The position numbers and the translations under genes were made by a program. Below the pieces are notes generated by a model, which saw nothing but the letters and a program-made list of their open reading frames with translations, was not told where the DNA came from and ran no database searches. Below are positions 57,308 through 64,000 of a stretch of DNA of 64,000 nucleotides, piece after piece (position 1 is the first letter of the stretch; every line of letters begins with the position of its first letter). This DNA is from Nocardioides alkalitolerans (GTDB taxonomy: Bacteria > Actinomycetota > Actinomycetes > Propionibacteriales > Nocardioidaceae): NCBI GenBank assembly GCA_038184435.1, contig CP116227.1, positions 2,695,501-2,759,500 on the forward strand. The letters run 5' to 3'.

Positions 57308-57692
57308 GGTGACTCACTTCTCCTTGTGTCGGGGCGAGAGCCGTCACTTCGACGGCCCACACCAGATGCGGTGACACGTCGCTCCGACTCACGTGAGTGG
57401 TCTTCCCACGAGAAAAAAGCGCCGTTGGATCACAAACTCCGCCGGCTGTACCTGCTGGAACCTTGCACCTGTTGCGAGCGTGAGCGTACCAAGTCCTGCC
57501 CAAGGAGTGTCACCCGTCCACAGCCCCAATCTCAGGAAACCGGTGAAGTCTCTGCAACGCGGCGGTGACGGCGACGCAACGACGCAGGCCACGCGGCCCG
57601 GGGCGGCACCCCCAGGTCATCCCGAGGTTGGCACAGCGGTCTCAAATGAGACATAGTTGTCTCACCGCGCTCACCCGTTCGAAGGAATCCCC
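57308..57692. other. 385-bp divergent region between cspA and tetR
   Basis: No coding frame. The cspA half has a leader with the perfect 12-bp palindrome ACTCACGTGAGT (57387-57398) and an A-rich run at 57413-57418; a long structured 5' leader is usual for cold-shock genes. The tetR half contains the operator described separately. No promoter hexamers could be set with confidence. Confidence 0.6.
57639..57664 (+). promoter_or_regulatory. TetR operator with three half-sites
   Basis: GTCTCA (57639-57644), TGAGAC (57647-57652) and GTCTCA (57659-57664) alternate in orientation. The right pair makes 7-bp arms TGAGACA/TGTCTCA with a 4-base centre, and the left pair is a second palindrome. It ends 28 bases before the tetR start. 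Probable autorepressor site for the tetR-MFS operon. Confidence 0.7.
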
Positions 57693-58250
57693 ATGAACTC
57701 CCGCGACGACATCGTCACGGCGGCTCTGCGTCACCTCAACGTCCGCCCCACCGCGTCGACCACCGAGATCGCCCAGGCCGCCGGCATCAGCCGCGCCACG
57801 CTCCACCGCCACTTCGCGAGCCGCGACGACCTGCTGCGCGAGATCGGCCTGCGCTCGCTCGAGCACTGGGCCGGGGTGCAGGAGTCGACCTCGATGGTCG
57901 CCGTGACGGCCTCGGGCGACCCGGCCCGCCTGCGCGCCTGCGCCGAGGAGATGCTCCGGAAGCTGGTGGTCAGTGCCGACGACTACGCCTTCGCCCTCGT
58001 CGACGAGTACCTCTACGCCCTGCCGGAGATCGGCGCCCGCACCGAGGAGCTCTTCGAGCTCGAGGTCGCCTTCTGGGCGGCCGCGCTCGACGCCGGCGTC
58101 CTGCGCTCCGGGCTCACGCCGCGCTGGATCGCGCACGCGTCGTACGGCGTGCTCGTCGCCTGCCGCGAGGCCCTGCGCCACGGCGACGTCGCCCGTCGCG
58201 ACGTCCCCGACCTCGTCCTCTCGACCTTCCTCCACGGAGTATCCGCATGA
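57693..58250 (+). CDS. TetR-family repressor
   Basis: The 185-residue regulator has an N-terminal helix-turn-helix (TTEIAQAAGISRATLHRHFASRDDLL) and a ligand-binding C-terminal domain. I chose ATG at 57693 after GAAGGAA. Its stop overlaps the start of the MFS exporter (ATGA), so it should sense a substrate of that pump. The operator-like repeat upstream supports autoregulation. Confidence 0.92.
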   Translation: MNSRDDIVTAALRHLNVRPTASTTEIAQAAGISRATLHRHFASRDDLLREIGLRSLEHWAGVQESTSMVAVTASGDPARLRACAEEMLRKLVVSADDYAFALVDEYLYALPEIGARTEELFELEVAFWAAALDAGVLRSGLTPRWIAHASYGVLVACREALRHGDVARRDVPDLVLSTFLHGVSA

Positions 58251-59788
58251 CCACCCCGATCCCGACCCCTGTCACCCCGGCCACCCGCGACCCCCGCCGG
58301 TGGGCGGGCCTGGCGGTGCTCTCGGCGAGCCTGCTGGTCGTCGTGATGGACATGACGATCCTCAACGTCGCCCTGCCCTCGCTGGCGGCCGACCTCCGCC
58401 CCACGTCGGTGGAGCTGCTGTGGATCGTGGACGCCTACGCGCTGGTGCTCGCCGGCCTCCTCGTGCCGGCGAGCGCGCTCGCGGACCGGTTCGGTCGCCG
58501 GCGTGCCCTCGTCACCGGGTTCACGCTGTTCGCCGTCGCCTCGCTCGGTGCGCTCGTCGCGACGACCCCGGCGCACGTCATCGGCGTGCGCGTGCTGCTG
58601 GGCATCGGCGGCGCCCTCATCATGCCGTCGACGCTCTCCATGATCCGCGCCCTCTTCTCCGACCCGCGTGAGCGGGCGACCGCGCTCGGCGTCTGGGGCG
58701 CCATGGCGGCGCTGGGCGGTGCCCTGGGCCCCGTGGTGGGCGGTGTGCTGCTCGAGCACTTCTCGTGGCACGCGGCCTTCCTCGTCAACGTCCCCGTCAT
58801 GGCCGTCGCGATCGTGGCCGCGCTCGCCCTGCTGCCCGAGAGCCGGTCCGCCCGACCGCCGCGGATCGACCTCTCGGGCGTGCTGCTCTCCATCGTCGGC
58901 ATGGCCGGGCTCGTCTTCGCGATCAAGCACCTCGCCAAGCACGGCCCGGACCTCCCCGGCGGGCTCACCGCCGCCGTGGCCGTCGTCGCCCTCACCCTCT
59001 TCGTGCGGCGCTGCCTGCGCTCGCCGGAACCCATGCTCGAGGTGCGCCTGTTCCGGGGTCACGCCTTCAGCGCCGGCGTGCTGACCGCCCTCACCACGAG
59101 CGTCGCGATGTCCGCGCTCCTGCTGCTCGGCGCGCAGTGGCTGCAGCTCGTCGAGGGCTTCTCGCCGCTGCAGGCCGGCCTCGCGCTGCTGCCGCTCGCG
59201 GTCGGCGGGCTCATCGGCTCGCCGTTCGCGCCGGCCGTGGCCGCCCGCATCGGGGCGCGCACCGTGCTGGCCGGCGGGCTCGCGGTGGCCGGCGCCGGGT
59301 TCCTCGTGCTCGGGCTCGCCCCGGGCGAGCTGCACTACCCGGCGCTCGCCGTCGCCCTCCTCCTCGTCGGCGTCGGGATGGCCTCGCTCGCCGTGGCCTC
59401 CGCGGTGATCATGGCGGGCGCGCCGACCGACAAGGCCGGCAGCGCCGCGGCGATCGAGGAGAGCAGCTACGAGATCGGGGCCGTGCTCGGCATCGCCGTG
59501 CTGGGCTCGATGGCCAGCGCGATCTACCGGTTCGGCCTCGGTGAGGGCGCGCTCGCGTCGTACGGTCTCGACAGCGTGAGCGGCGACGTCGCCCGCGAGT
59601 CCCTGGCGGGGGCGCTCGAGGTCGCCGAGCGCGTCGGAGGCGCCGCGCTCGCCGCGGACGCGTCGGCGGCGTTCACCGAGGCGCTCACCTGGACGGGCCT
59701 CGCCGGCGGCGTGCTGCTCCTGCTCGCCGCGGTCGTCGTGCACCGGCTCACGCCGCGCGACCTCGACCTCGCGGACGCCGCGCACTGA
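58247..59788 (+). CDS. DHA2-type (14-TM) MFS drug exporter
   Basis: The 513-residue protein has about 14 membrane helices. It carries the MFS motif A-like ADRFGRRRALVTG after helix 2, DMTILNVALPSLAADL in helix 1 (motif D1 of the family) and motif C GALGPVVGGVLL in helix 5. Proton-driven export of cationic or antiseptic compounds is the family role. It is coupled to the TetR gene. Its last 41 bases overlap the convergent MFS gene. Confidence 0.93.
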   Translation: MTTPIPTPVTPATRDPRRWAGLAVLSASLLVVVMDMTILNVALPSLAADLRPTSVELLWIVDAYALVLAGLLVPASALADRFGRRRALVTGFTLFAVASLGALVATTPAHVIGVRVLLGIGGALIMPSTLSMIRALFSDPRERATALGVWGAMAALGGALGPVVGGVLLEHFSWHAAFLVNVPVMAVAIVAALALLPESRSARPPRIDLSGVLLSIVGMAGLVFAIKHLAKHGPDLPGGLTAAVAVVALTLFVRRCLRSPEPMLEVRLFRGHAFSAGVLTALTTSVAMSALLLLGAQWLQLVEGFSPLQAGLALLPLAVGGLIGSPFAPAVAARIGARTVLAGGLAVAGAGFLVLGLAPGELHYPALAVALLLVGVGMASLAVASAVIMAGAPTDKAGSAAAIEESSYEIGAVLGIAVLGSMASAIYRFGLGEGALASYGLDSVSGDVARESLAGALEVAERVGGAALAADASAAFTEALTWTGLAGGVLLLLAAVVVHRLTPRDLDLADAAH

Positions 59789-60962
59789 TCGAGGCGGTCA
59801 CCACGGTCACCAGGAAGGTGACCGTGGCGCCCAGGATGACGAGCAGGGGCGCGGTCCACGACCCGGTCGCGTCGTGGAGCGCGCCCAGCAGCGTGGGCCC
59901 GACCGCGGCGAACGCGTAGCCGACGCTCTGCACGAGGGTCGCCATCCCCGCGCTCTCCCGGTCGGAGCGGGCCCGGCGGGCGACGATCGTGAAGATCGTG
60001 GCGAAGCCGCCGCCCTGGGCGATGCCGCCCAGGACGCTGCCGAGGAGGTATGCCGACGGCTCGACGAGCAGCTGGATCGGCATCGCGATCCAGAGGAGCC
60101 CGACGATGCCCACGGCGACGGGCTCCGGCAGTCGCAGGGCGAGCAGCGGGGTGCCGAGCGCGCCGACGACGGCGGCGATCTGGAAGACGGACGCCAGTCC
60201 GCCGGCGGCGCTGCCCGCCCCCGCCTCGTCGACCAGGATGGAGGGCAGCCAGGCGGTCAGGGAGTAGTACGCCGTCGCCTGGCCCGCGAAGCCCACCACG
60301 AGCAGCACCGCGACGGGGTCCCGCCAGACGGGACCTGCAGGAGCCACGGACGCCCCGTCCGGCGCGCCCGCCGCCTGGCGCCGCGACGCACCGACCACGC
60401 GCCACCAGACCAACGCCGCGACCACGCAGAGCACCGCCGGCGCGAGGAGCGCCGCCCGCCACCCGGACGCGGAGGCGACCGGGCCGCTGCCGACGAGCAC
60501 GATCATCGAGCCCACGTTCATCGTGGCCGTGTAGACGCCCGTGACCGTGCCGACCCGCTGCGGCGCCACGCGGCTCCGGATCAGCACCGGCACCACCACG
60601 TTGCCGATGGTGATGCCGAGCCCGATGACGACCGTGCCGAGCACCGCCACCGCGAACGACCCGCTCGACCGCACGACGGACCCCGCCAGCACCAGGCCGA
60701 GGCAGCAGAGGACGGCCGACTCCGCGCCGTACCGGCGGACGACGGCGAGCGCGACCGGCGCGGCCAGGGCGAAGCACAGCACCGGCAGGCTCGTGAGCAG
60801 GCCGACCGCGCCGTTCCCGATGTCGAGGCCCGACCGGAGGTCGTCCGTCACGGCCGAGACGCCGACGAACGGCGCCCGCAGGTTGAGCGCCAGGAGCACC
60901 AGCGCCACGAGGAAGGCCCAGGGCCACCGACCGACGACGCGCTCTGAGCTCACCGGGGCCAC
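59748..60962 (-). CDS. CynX/NimT-type MFS transporter
   Basis: About 404 residues with 12 membrane helices. It contains LNLRAPFVGVSAVTDDLRSGL and later VGTVTGVYTATMNVGSM, characteristic of the CynX/NimT (cyanate/2-nitroimidazole) branch. Start is uncertain: GTG at 60962 or 60953 puts the first helix near the N-terminus; a TTG at 61046 would add 28 disordered residues. The stop lies inside the convergent exporter gene (41-base overlap). Confidence 0.88.
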   Translation of the reverse strand: MAPVSSERVVGRWPWAFLVALVLLALNLRAPFVGVSAVTDDLRSGLDIGNGAVGLLTSLPVLCFALAAPVALAVVRRYGAESAVLCCLGLVLAGSVVRSSGSFAVAVLGTVVIGLGITIGNVVVPVLIRSRVAPQRVGTVTGVYTATMNVGSMIVLVGSGPVASASGWRAALLAPAVLCVVAALVWWRVVGASRRQAAGAPDGASVAPAGPVWRDPVAVLLVVGFAGQATAYYSLTAWLPSILVDEAGAGSAAGGLASVFQIAAVVGALGTPLLALRLPEPVAVGIVGLLWIAMPIQLLVEPSAYLLGSVLGGIAQGGGFATIFTIVARRARSDRESAGMATLVQSVGYAFAAVGPTLLGALHDATGSWTAPLLVILGATVTFLVTVVTASISARRPRGRGRAA

Positions 60963-61079
60963 GGTAGGCGTCGGCGAGGGGCTGGCCGCGGGCAGGTTGG
61001 GTACCACCGTCCTTGAGAACGGCCTGAGGAACGGGCAGGCTGTCAAGTCCCTGTTTCATCACCCGAGAGAAGGTGCGTC

Positions 61080-61319
61080 ATGGGATACGGATTCGGAGGG
61101 TTCCTGGTCGTCGTCGGCCTGGTGCTCGCCCTCGCAGTGCGCGACAACATCAACGAGGTCGACCTCGTCACGGTCGGCTGGATCATGACCGCGGTCGGCG
61201 TCGTCGTGCTGCTGCTGACGGCGATCACCCTCAACCGTGGCGGACGGGCGCGCTCGCGCACCACCGTCACCGACCCGAACGGCGTCCAGCAGGTCCGCGA
61301 GACCCGCACCGACATCTGA
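61080..61319 (+). CDS. Two-TM small membrane protein (DUF6458-like)
   Basis: 79 residues: two membrane helices (about 3-22 and 30-50) and a hydrophilic tail with TTVTDPNGVQQVRETR. AGAAGG is seven bases before the ATG. The arrangement matches the actinobacterial DUF6458 family; function unknown. A 23-residue membrane peptide gene follows on the same strand. Confidence 0.8.
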   Translation: MGYGFGGFLVVVGLVLALAVRDNINEVDLVTVGWIMTAVGVVVLLLTAITLNRGGRARSRTTVTDPNGVQQVRETRTDI

Positions 61320-61396
61320 CCGGTACGCCAGCACCACCCGCAGGAACCAGCAGCACCAGCACGATTCCCCTCATCACCCCCATCAGGAGGAACCCC

Positions 61397-61468
61397 ATGA
61401 ACACTCGCACCATCGCCATCGCCGCGCTCGTGATCGCCGTGATCCTGCTGCTGATCTTCCTTCTCTGA
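61397..61468 (+). CDS. 23-residue single-helix membrane microprotein
   Basis: The product is MNTRT followed by 18 hydrophobic residues. A perfect AGGAGG lies six bases before the ATG, the strongest ribosome site in this part of the window. A strong terminator follows 8 bases after the stop. Together these argue for real translation. It may assist the two-TM protein encoded 78 bases upstream. Confidence 0.7.
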   Translation: MNTRTIAIAALVIAVILLLIFLL

Positions 61469-61476
61469 TCGTCGCC

Positions 61477-61503
61477 GGCCCCGGCTGCACGGCAGCCGGG
61501 GCC
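61477..61503 (+). terminator. Terminator after the microprotein gene
   Basis: A 12-bp perfect stem (GGCCCCGGCTGC and complement) with a 3-base loop starts 9 bases after the stop. Confidence 0.8.
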
Positions 61504-61517
61504 ACGACGGAACGCCG

Positions 61518-61548
61518 ACGGGGCGGACGCGACCAGCGTCCGCCCCGT
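61518..61548 (-). terminator. Second hairpin, for the convergent Asp23-like/sigma transcript
   Basis: A 13-bp perfect stem (ACGGGGCGGACGC and complement) with a 5-base loop lies 20 bases beyond the stop of the minus-strand gene. Confidence 0.75.
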
Positions 61549-61567
61549 CGTGCGTCTCCGTGGACCC

Positions 61568-62062
61568 TCAGACGACCCGCGGATCTCCCGGCACGACGTC
61601 GACGAACGTGATGAGGACGTCGGCGGCGCCGAAGGCGGGGTCGGACCCGAGCAGCTCCCGCAGCTCCCGCAGCACGACGGCGCGCGCGACGTCGGCCAGC
61701 GGTCGCAGCTCCACCCCGTACGCCGCCACGAGGTCCAGCTCGACACCGCGGAGCCGGCCCTCCTCCACCACCAGGCGCAGCGCCGACGGCGCGAAGCCGG
61801 GGTCGTCCAGGGCCCGGCGCAGGGCGGTCTTGACGACGCGGTCGGTGACCCAGGTGCGTGATCCCTGGTCGTCGTGCTCGAGGAGGCCCCGGGCGTCGTG
61901 GACGAGGATCGGCACCGCGGGGTCGAGCACGGACCTCAGCCGCCCGCGCACGGTGGCCGCCACCTCGCTCCACCCCTCGGGGGGACCCTCGGCCGCCTCC
62001 TGCCGCGCGGCGTCGACAGCGAGGCCGAGCGCGTCCTCGTGCCCGAGATGATCTAGCGCCAC
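61568..62062 (-). CDS. Asp23-like protein coupled to the ECF sigma factor
   Basis: 164 residues from a GTG at 62062, overlapping the end of the sigma-factor gene by 10 bases. The N-terminal half is helical. The C-terminal part, LDLVAAYGVELRPLADVAR followed by VLITFVDVV, aligns with the Asp23 core of the gene at 62786 (DIVAEYGVAIADLAAAVR, VNITVHDVY). Its position is that usual for an anti-sigma factor, but no zinc-binding or membrane anti-sigma feature is seen. A regulatory role on the sigma factor is inference. Confidence 0.75.
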   Translation of the reverse strand: MALDHLGHEDALGLAVDAARQEAAEGPPEGWSEVAATVRGRLRSVLDPAVPILVHDARGLLEHDDQGSRTWVTDRVVKTALRRALDDPGFAPSALRLVVEEGRLRGVELDLVAAYGVELRPLADVARAVVLRELRELLGSDPAFGAADVLITFVDVVPGDPRVV

Positions 62063-62622
62063 CGCTCCATCCTCTCCGCCAGCGTGCGACGGCCGCGGTG
62101 CAGATGACCGCGTACCGCTCCGACCGTGGTGTCCAGCGCCGCCGCGATCTCGTCGTACGACATGCCCTCGATCTCCCGGAGCAGCCATGCGGCGCGCTGG
62201 TGCCACGGTAGTTCGTCCAGCGCATCCTGCAACGCCCGGAGCAGCTCGACGCGCTCGACGTGGCGCAGCGGGTTGTCCTCGGACGGCCGCGCCATGGCCG
62301 AGAGCAGGTCGTCGTCGATGGGCGTCGGACGGCGGTGCCGGTTGAGGTCGGCGGCCCGGCGGTGCACCAGGCGGAACAGCCACGTGCGGAAGCTGGAGCG
62401 ACCGGCGAAGGTGTCGAGGCCCTTCCACGCAGAGATCAGCGCCTCCTGCGTGACCTCCTTGGCGTCGGCGTCGCTGCCGCTCACCAGGCGCAGGGCGTAG
62501 CGGTACATCCCGGGGCCGTGCCGGTCGACGAGCACGCCGAACGCCTCCTCGTCCCCCAGGCGCGCAGCACGGAGCAGCGCGTCGTCCGAAGCCCCGCCTC
62601 TTTGCGGGCCGTGTGTGCTCAC
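62053..62622 (-). CDS. ECF-type RNA polymerase sigma factor
   Basis: About 189 residues: region 2 (DADAKEVTQEALISAWKG, SSFRTWLFRLVHRRAAD) and region 4 (LPWHQRAAWLLREIEGMSYDEIAAALDTTVGAVRGHL). No region 3 is present, so it is a group 4 sigma. I prefer the GTG at 62622 because the 18 residues from the alternative ATG/GTG at 62676 look non-coding. It is divergent from the asp23 operon and its stop is inside the Asp23-like gene. An envelope-stress regulon is the natural guess. Confidence 0.9.
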   Translation of the reverse strand: MSTHGPQRGGASDDALLRAARLGDEEAFGVLVDRHGPGMYRYALRLVSGSDADAKEVTQEALISAWKGLDTFAGRSSFRTWLFRLVHRRAADLNRHRRPTPIDDDLLSAMARPSEDNPLRHVERVELLRALQDALDELPWHQRAAWLLREIEGMSYDEIAAALDTTVGAVRGHLHRGRRTLAERMERWR

Positions 62623-62785
62623 CCAGGCAGCGTGACGGGACCACCCAAAGCGGACTGCCGGTACCCGTTTCCACATCGCGCAGCAGTTGTCAATAGGGGT
62701 GACTCAGGTCACACCAATCCGGCGTGACGAACCACCGGTACGACGCGACCAACCCATGTCCGACCTTGAACGAGAGGAACTCACC
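62623..62785. promoter_or_regulatory. Divergent promoter region of sigma and asp23 genes
   Basis: The region has GTGAC-TCAG-GTCAC, an inverted repeat at about 62698-62711, and TTGTCA (plus) overlapping TTGACA (minus) at about 62686-62692. No matching -10 box is convincing on either strand, so the promoters may use the ECF factor itself. Confidence 0.4.
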
Positions 62786-63247
62786 ATGACCGAGAAGCAG
62801 GCCCCCAAGGCCCCCAGCACCACCGCCCTCGAGCAGCGCGGTAGCGGCACCCTCGCCTCCGAGGACGGCCGCACGTCGATCGCCGACACCGTCGTCTCGA
62901 AGATCGCCGGCATCGCGACCCGCGAGATCAGCGGGGTCCACGACCTCGGCGGCGGCGCCGCCCGCGTCGTCGGCGCCCTCCGCGAGCGCATCCCCGGCTC
63001 GCGCACCAACCTGTCGCAGGGTGTCGCCGTGGAGGTGGGCGAGCGCCAGGCCGCCGTGGACATCGACATCGTCGCCGAGTACGGCGTCGCGATCGCCGAC
63101 CTCGCCGCCGCGGTCCGCCGCAACGTGATCGCGTCCGTCGAGCGCATGACGGGCCTCGAGGTCACCGAGGTCAACATCACGGTGCACGACGTCTACATCG
63201 AGGGTGCGGACGAGGACTCCGAGCCCAGCGCCCCGCGCGTCGAGTGA
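62786..63247 (+). CDS. Asp23/Gls24 family envelope stress protein
   Basis: 153 residues from the ATG at 62786, chosen because GAGAGGAA lies just upstream; an in-frame ATG at 62756 is possible. The Asp23 domain is complete: TVVSKIAGIATREISGVHDL, VAVEVGERQAAVDIDIVAEYG, and VRRNVIASVERMTGLEVTEV. Asp23 proteins form abundant membrane-associated layers through AmaP anchors in Firmicutes. The gene leads an operon that continues to the window end. Confidence 0.92.
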   Translation: MTEKQAPKAPSTTALEQRGSGTLASEDGRTSIADTVVSKIAGIATREISGVHDLGGGAARVVGALRERIPGSRTNLSQGVAVEVGERQAAVDIDIVAEYGVAIADLAAAVRRNVIASVERMTGLEVTEVNITVHDVYIEGADEDSEPSAPRVE

Positions 63248-63254
63248 GCGCGGC

Positions 63255-63569
63255 GTGACCCACGAACCGCCGGAGACCGCGGGAGAGCCCGAGGTCGACG
63301 TCGCCGACCAGGTCGCCGCGGCCGTGCTCGCGGTGCCGGGCGTCCACGCCCTGCACCCGGGCGCGTTCGGGGAGATCGCGACCTACCTCCCCGGCCGCCG
63401 TGTCGCCGGGGTCCGGGTCGCCGACGAGCGGTGCGAGGTCCACGTGGTGCTGCGGTGGCCGGCGCCCCTGGCGGCCACCACCGACGCCGTGCGTGCCGCG
63501 GTCCGCTCGGTCGTCCCGGGTCCCGTCGACGTGACCGTCGGTGACGTCGTCGACCCGGGGGCGGCCTGA
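63255..63569 (+). CDS. Short Asp23-like paralog
   Basis: 104 residues from the GTG at 63255, 7 bases after the asp23 stop. The pattern VAAAVLAVPGVHALHPGAFGE, VAGVRVADERCEVHVVLRW, VRAAVRSVVPGPVDVTVGDV follows the Asp23 order but is shorter. It is the third Asp23-like gene within 2 kb and probably pairs with the preceding protein. Confidence 0.8.
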   Translation: MTHEPPETAGEPEVDVADQVAAAVLAVPGVHALHPGAFGEIATYLPGRRVAGVRVADERCEVHVVLRWPAPLAATTDAVRAAVRSVVPGPVDVTVGDVVDPGAA

Positions 63570-63587
63570 GCGGCCTGTGGTGACCTC

Positions 63588-63944
63588 GTGGTGACCTCGC
63601 CTCCCTCCCCCGACCGACCGGATCCCGACCGGCTGCGCTCGCTGCGGCGCGCGGCGGCCCTCCGTCACCACCCCGACCGGGGCGGCGATCCGGAGGTGTT
63701 CGCCCGCGTCATGGCCGAGCTCGACCCGCGGCGCTCCGGCGCCACAGGGCCGGACGGTCCCGGTCGCGCGGAGGCCGGGCGGGCGGACCGCGCCTCGGTC
63801 CGCCCGCCCGCGGTCACCGTCGTCCCGAGCACGTGGGCCCGCACCACGCGGCCCCTGCGGCGACGCGGACGCACCGTCATCGCCCTCGTGCGGCAGCGAC
63901 TGCCGCGATCCGTCCCCGGCGCCCGGCGCTACGGGCGGCTCTGA
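63588..63944 (+). CDS. Small basic protein with an HPD motif
   Basis: 118 residues from GTG at 63588 (or 63591). Residues about 15-45 read LRSLRRAAALRHHPDRGGDPEVFARVMAELD, which has the HPD tripeptide and following DRGGDP typical of the J-domain helix II-III loop. The rest of a J-domain is missing. The C-terminal half is Arg/Pro-rich and basic. An interaction with DnaK is possible but not shown; the match could also be fortuitous. Confidence 0.65.
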   Translation: MVTSPPSPDRPDPDRLRSLRRAAALRHHPDRGGDPEVFARVMAELDPRRSGATGPDGPGRAEAGRADRASVRPPAVTVVPSTWARTTRPLRRRGRTVIALVRQRLPRSVPGARRYGRL

Positions 63945-63980
63945 CCACCCGTCCCTTCCATTCCCCCAGGAGATCCCACC

Positions 63981-64000
63981 ATGACCACCTCGAGCCTCGG
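63981..64000 (+). CDS. Start of the next gene in the Asp23 operon, truncated by window
   Basis: ATG at 63981 preceded by AGGAG at a normal distance, reading MTTSSL to the edge. In related clusters a DUF2273 membrane protein or an AmaP-like anchor follows; too little is visible to tell. Confidence 0.6.

Noticed and set aside
61041..61046. TTGACA on the minus strand as a -35 box or TTG as the start of the second MFS gene
   Set aside because: No matching -10 hexamer at 16-18 bases, and the 28 added residues are Pro-rich and unlike the family N-terminus.

Overview
The window is about 64 kb of very GC-rich DNA with dense coding, many GTG/TTG starts and long chains of GTGA/ATGA stop-start overlaps. 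Lsr2, ClpC, DisA and an actinobacterial-type DapD point to Actinomycetota. The gene order from disA and mutY through clpC-lsr2-coaX-panD-panC-DUF2520-folKBPE-ftsH-hpt-tilS-(DUF2342)-dacB-ppa, with topA and cspA further on, parallels Mycobacterium tuberculosis Rv3586-Rv3628 and Rv3646c-Rv3648c. A Nocardioides-like (Propionibacteriales) host is my inference and was not tested. I saw no rRNA, tRNA, insertion sequence, prophage or CRISPR array.

Layout. (1) 1-7.8 kb: a small protein cut by the window edge, dapD (lysine/DAP), a two-domain wall-enzyme candidate, a PAS-PAS histidine kinase, an FHA membrane protein, disA (c-di-AMP), a secreted/anchored protein and mutY. (2) 8-29.7 kb, all on the minus strand: dacB, a DUF2342 zincin, tilS, hpt, ftsH, the folate block folE-P-B-K, DUF3180, a coiled-coil membrane protein, a GNAT protein, a MidA-like methyltransferase, then DUF2520-panC-panD-nadB-nadC-coaX (pantothenate, NAD and CoA supply), lsr2 and clpC. 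(3) 29.8-38.6 kb: ppa, a methyltransferase coupled to an acyl-CoA oxidase-like protein, an Aur1-type PAP2 membrane enzyme, and a thiamine ABC importer behind a TPP riboswitch. (4) 38.6-48 kb: ElaA-like GNAT, an MBL-fold hydrolase, proteins of unknown function, a MerR-DICT regulator followed by two malyl-CoA lyase-type enzymes, a 673-residue membrane protein and dtd. (5) 48-57.3 kb: hutU-hutH (histidine degradation), topA, a frameshifted gene, a methyltransferase and cspA. (6) 57.6-64 kb: a TetR-MFS pair, a second MFS exporter, two very small membrane proteins, and an ECF sigma factor coupled to an Asp23-like gene and divergent from a second Asp23 operon that runs off the window.

The least explained material is of two kinds. 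First, several unrelated families of palindromic repeats lie only in gaps between genes: 7.86-8.0, 17.33-17.72, 30.43-30.66, 39.11-39.16 and 56.92-57.01 kb. Some are shared between loci, and one 92-bp unit consists of three hairpins placed end to end. Second, the ECF/Asp23 island contains three Asp23-like paralogs, one of them in the position where an anti-sigma factor is usual, and a small protein carrying an HPD tripeptide in a J-domain-like context. These are the best candidates for undescribed biology. The rest is largely core actinobacterial metabolism.
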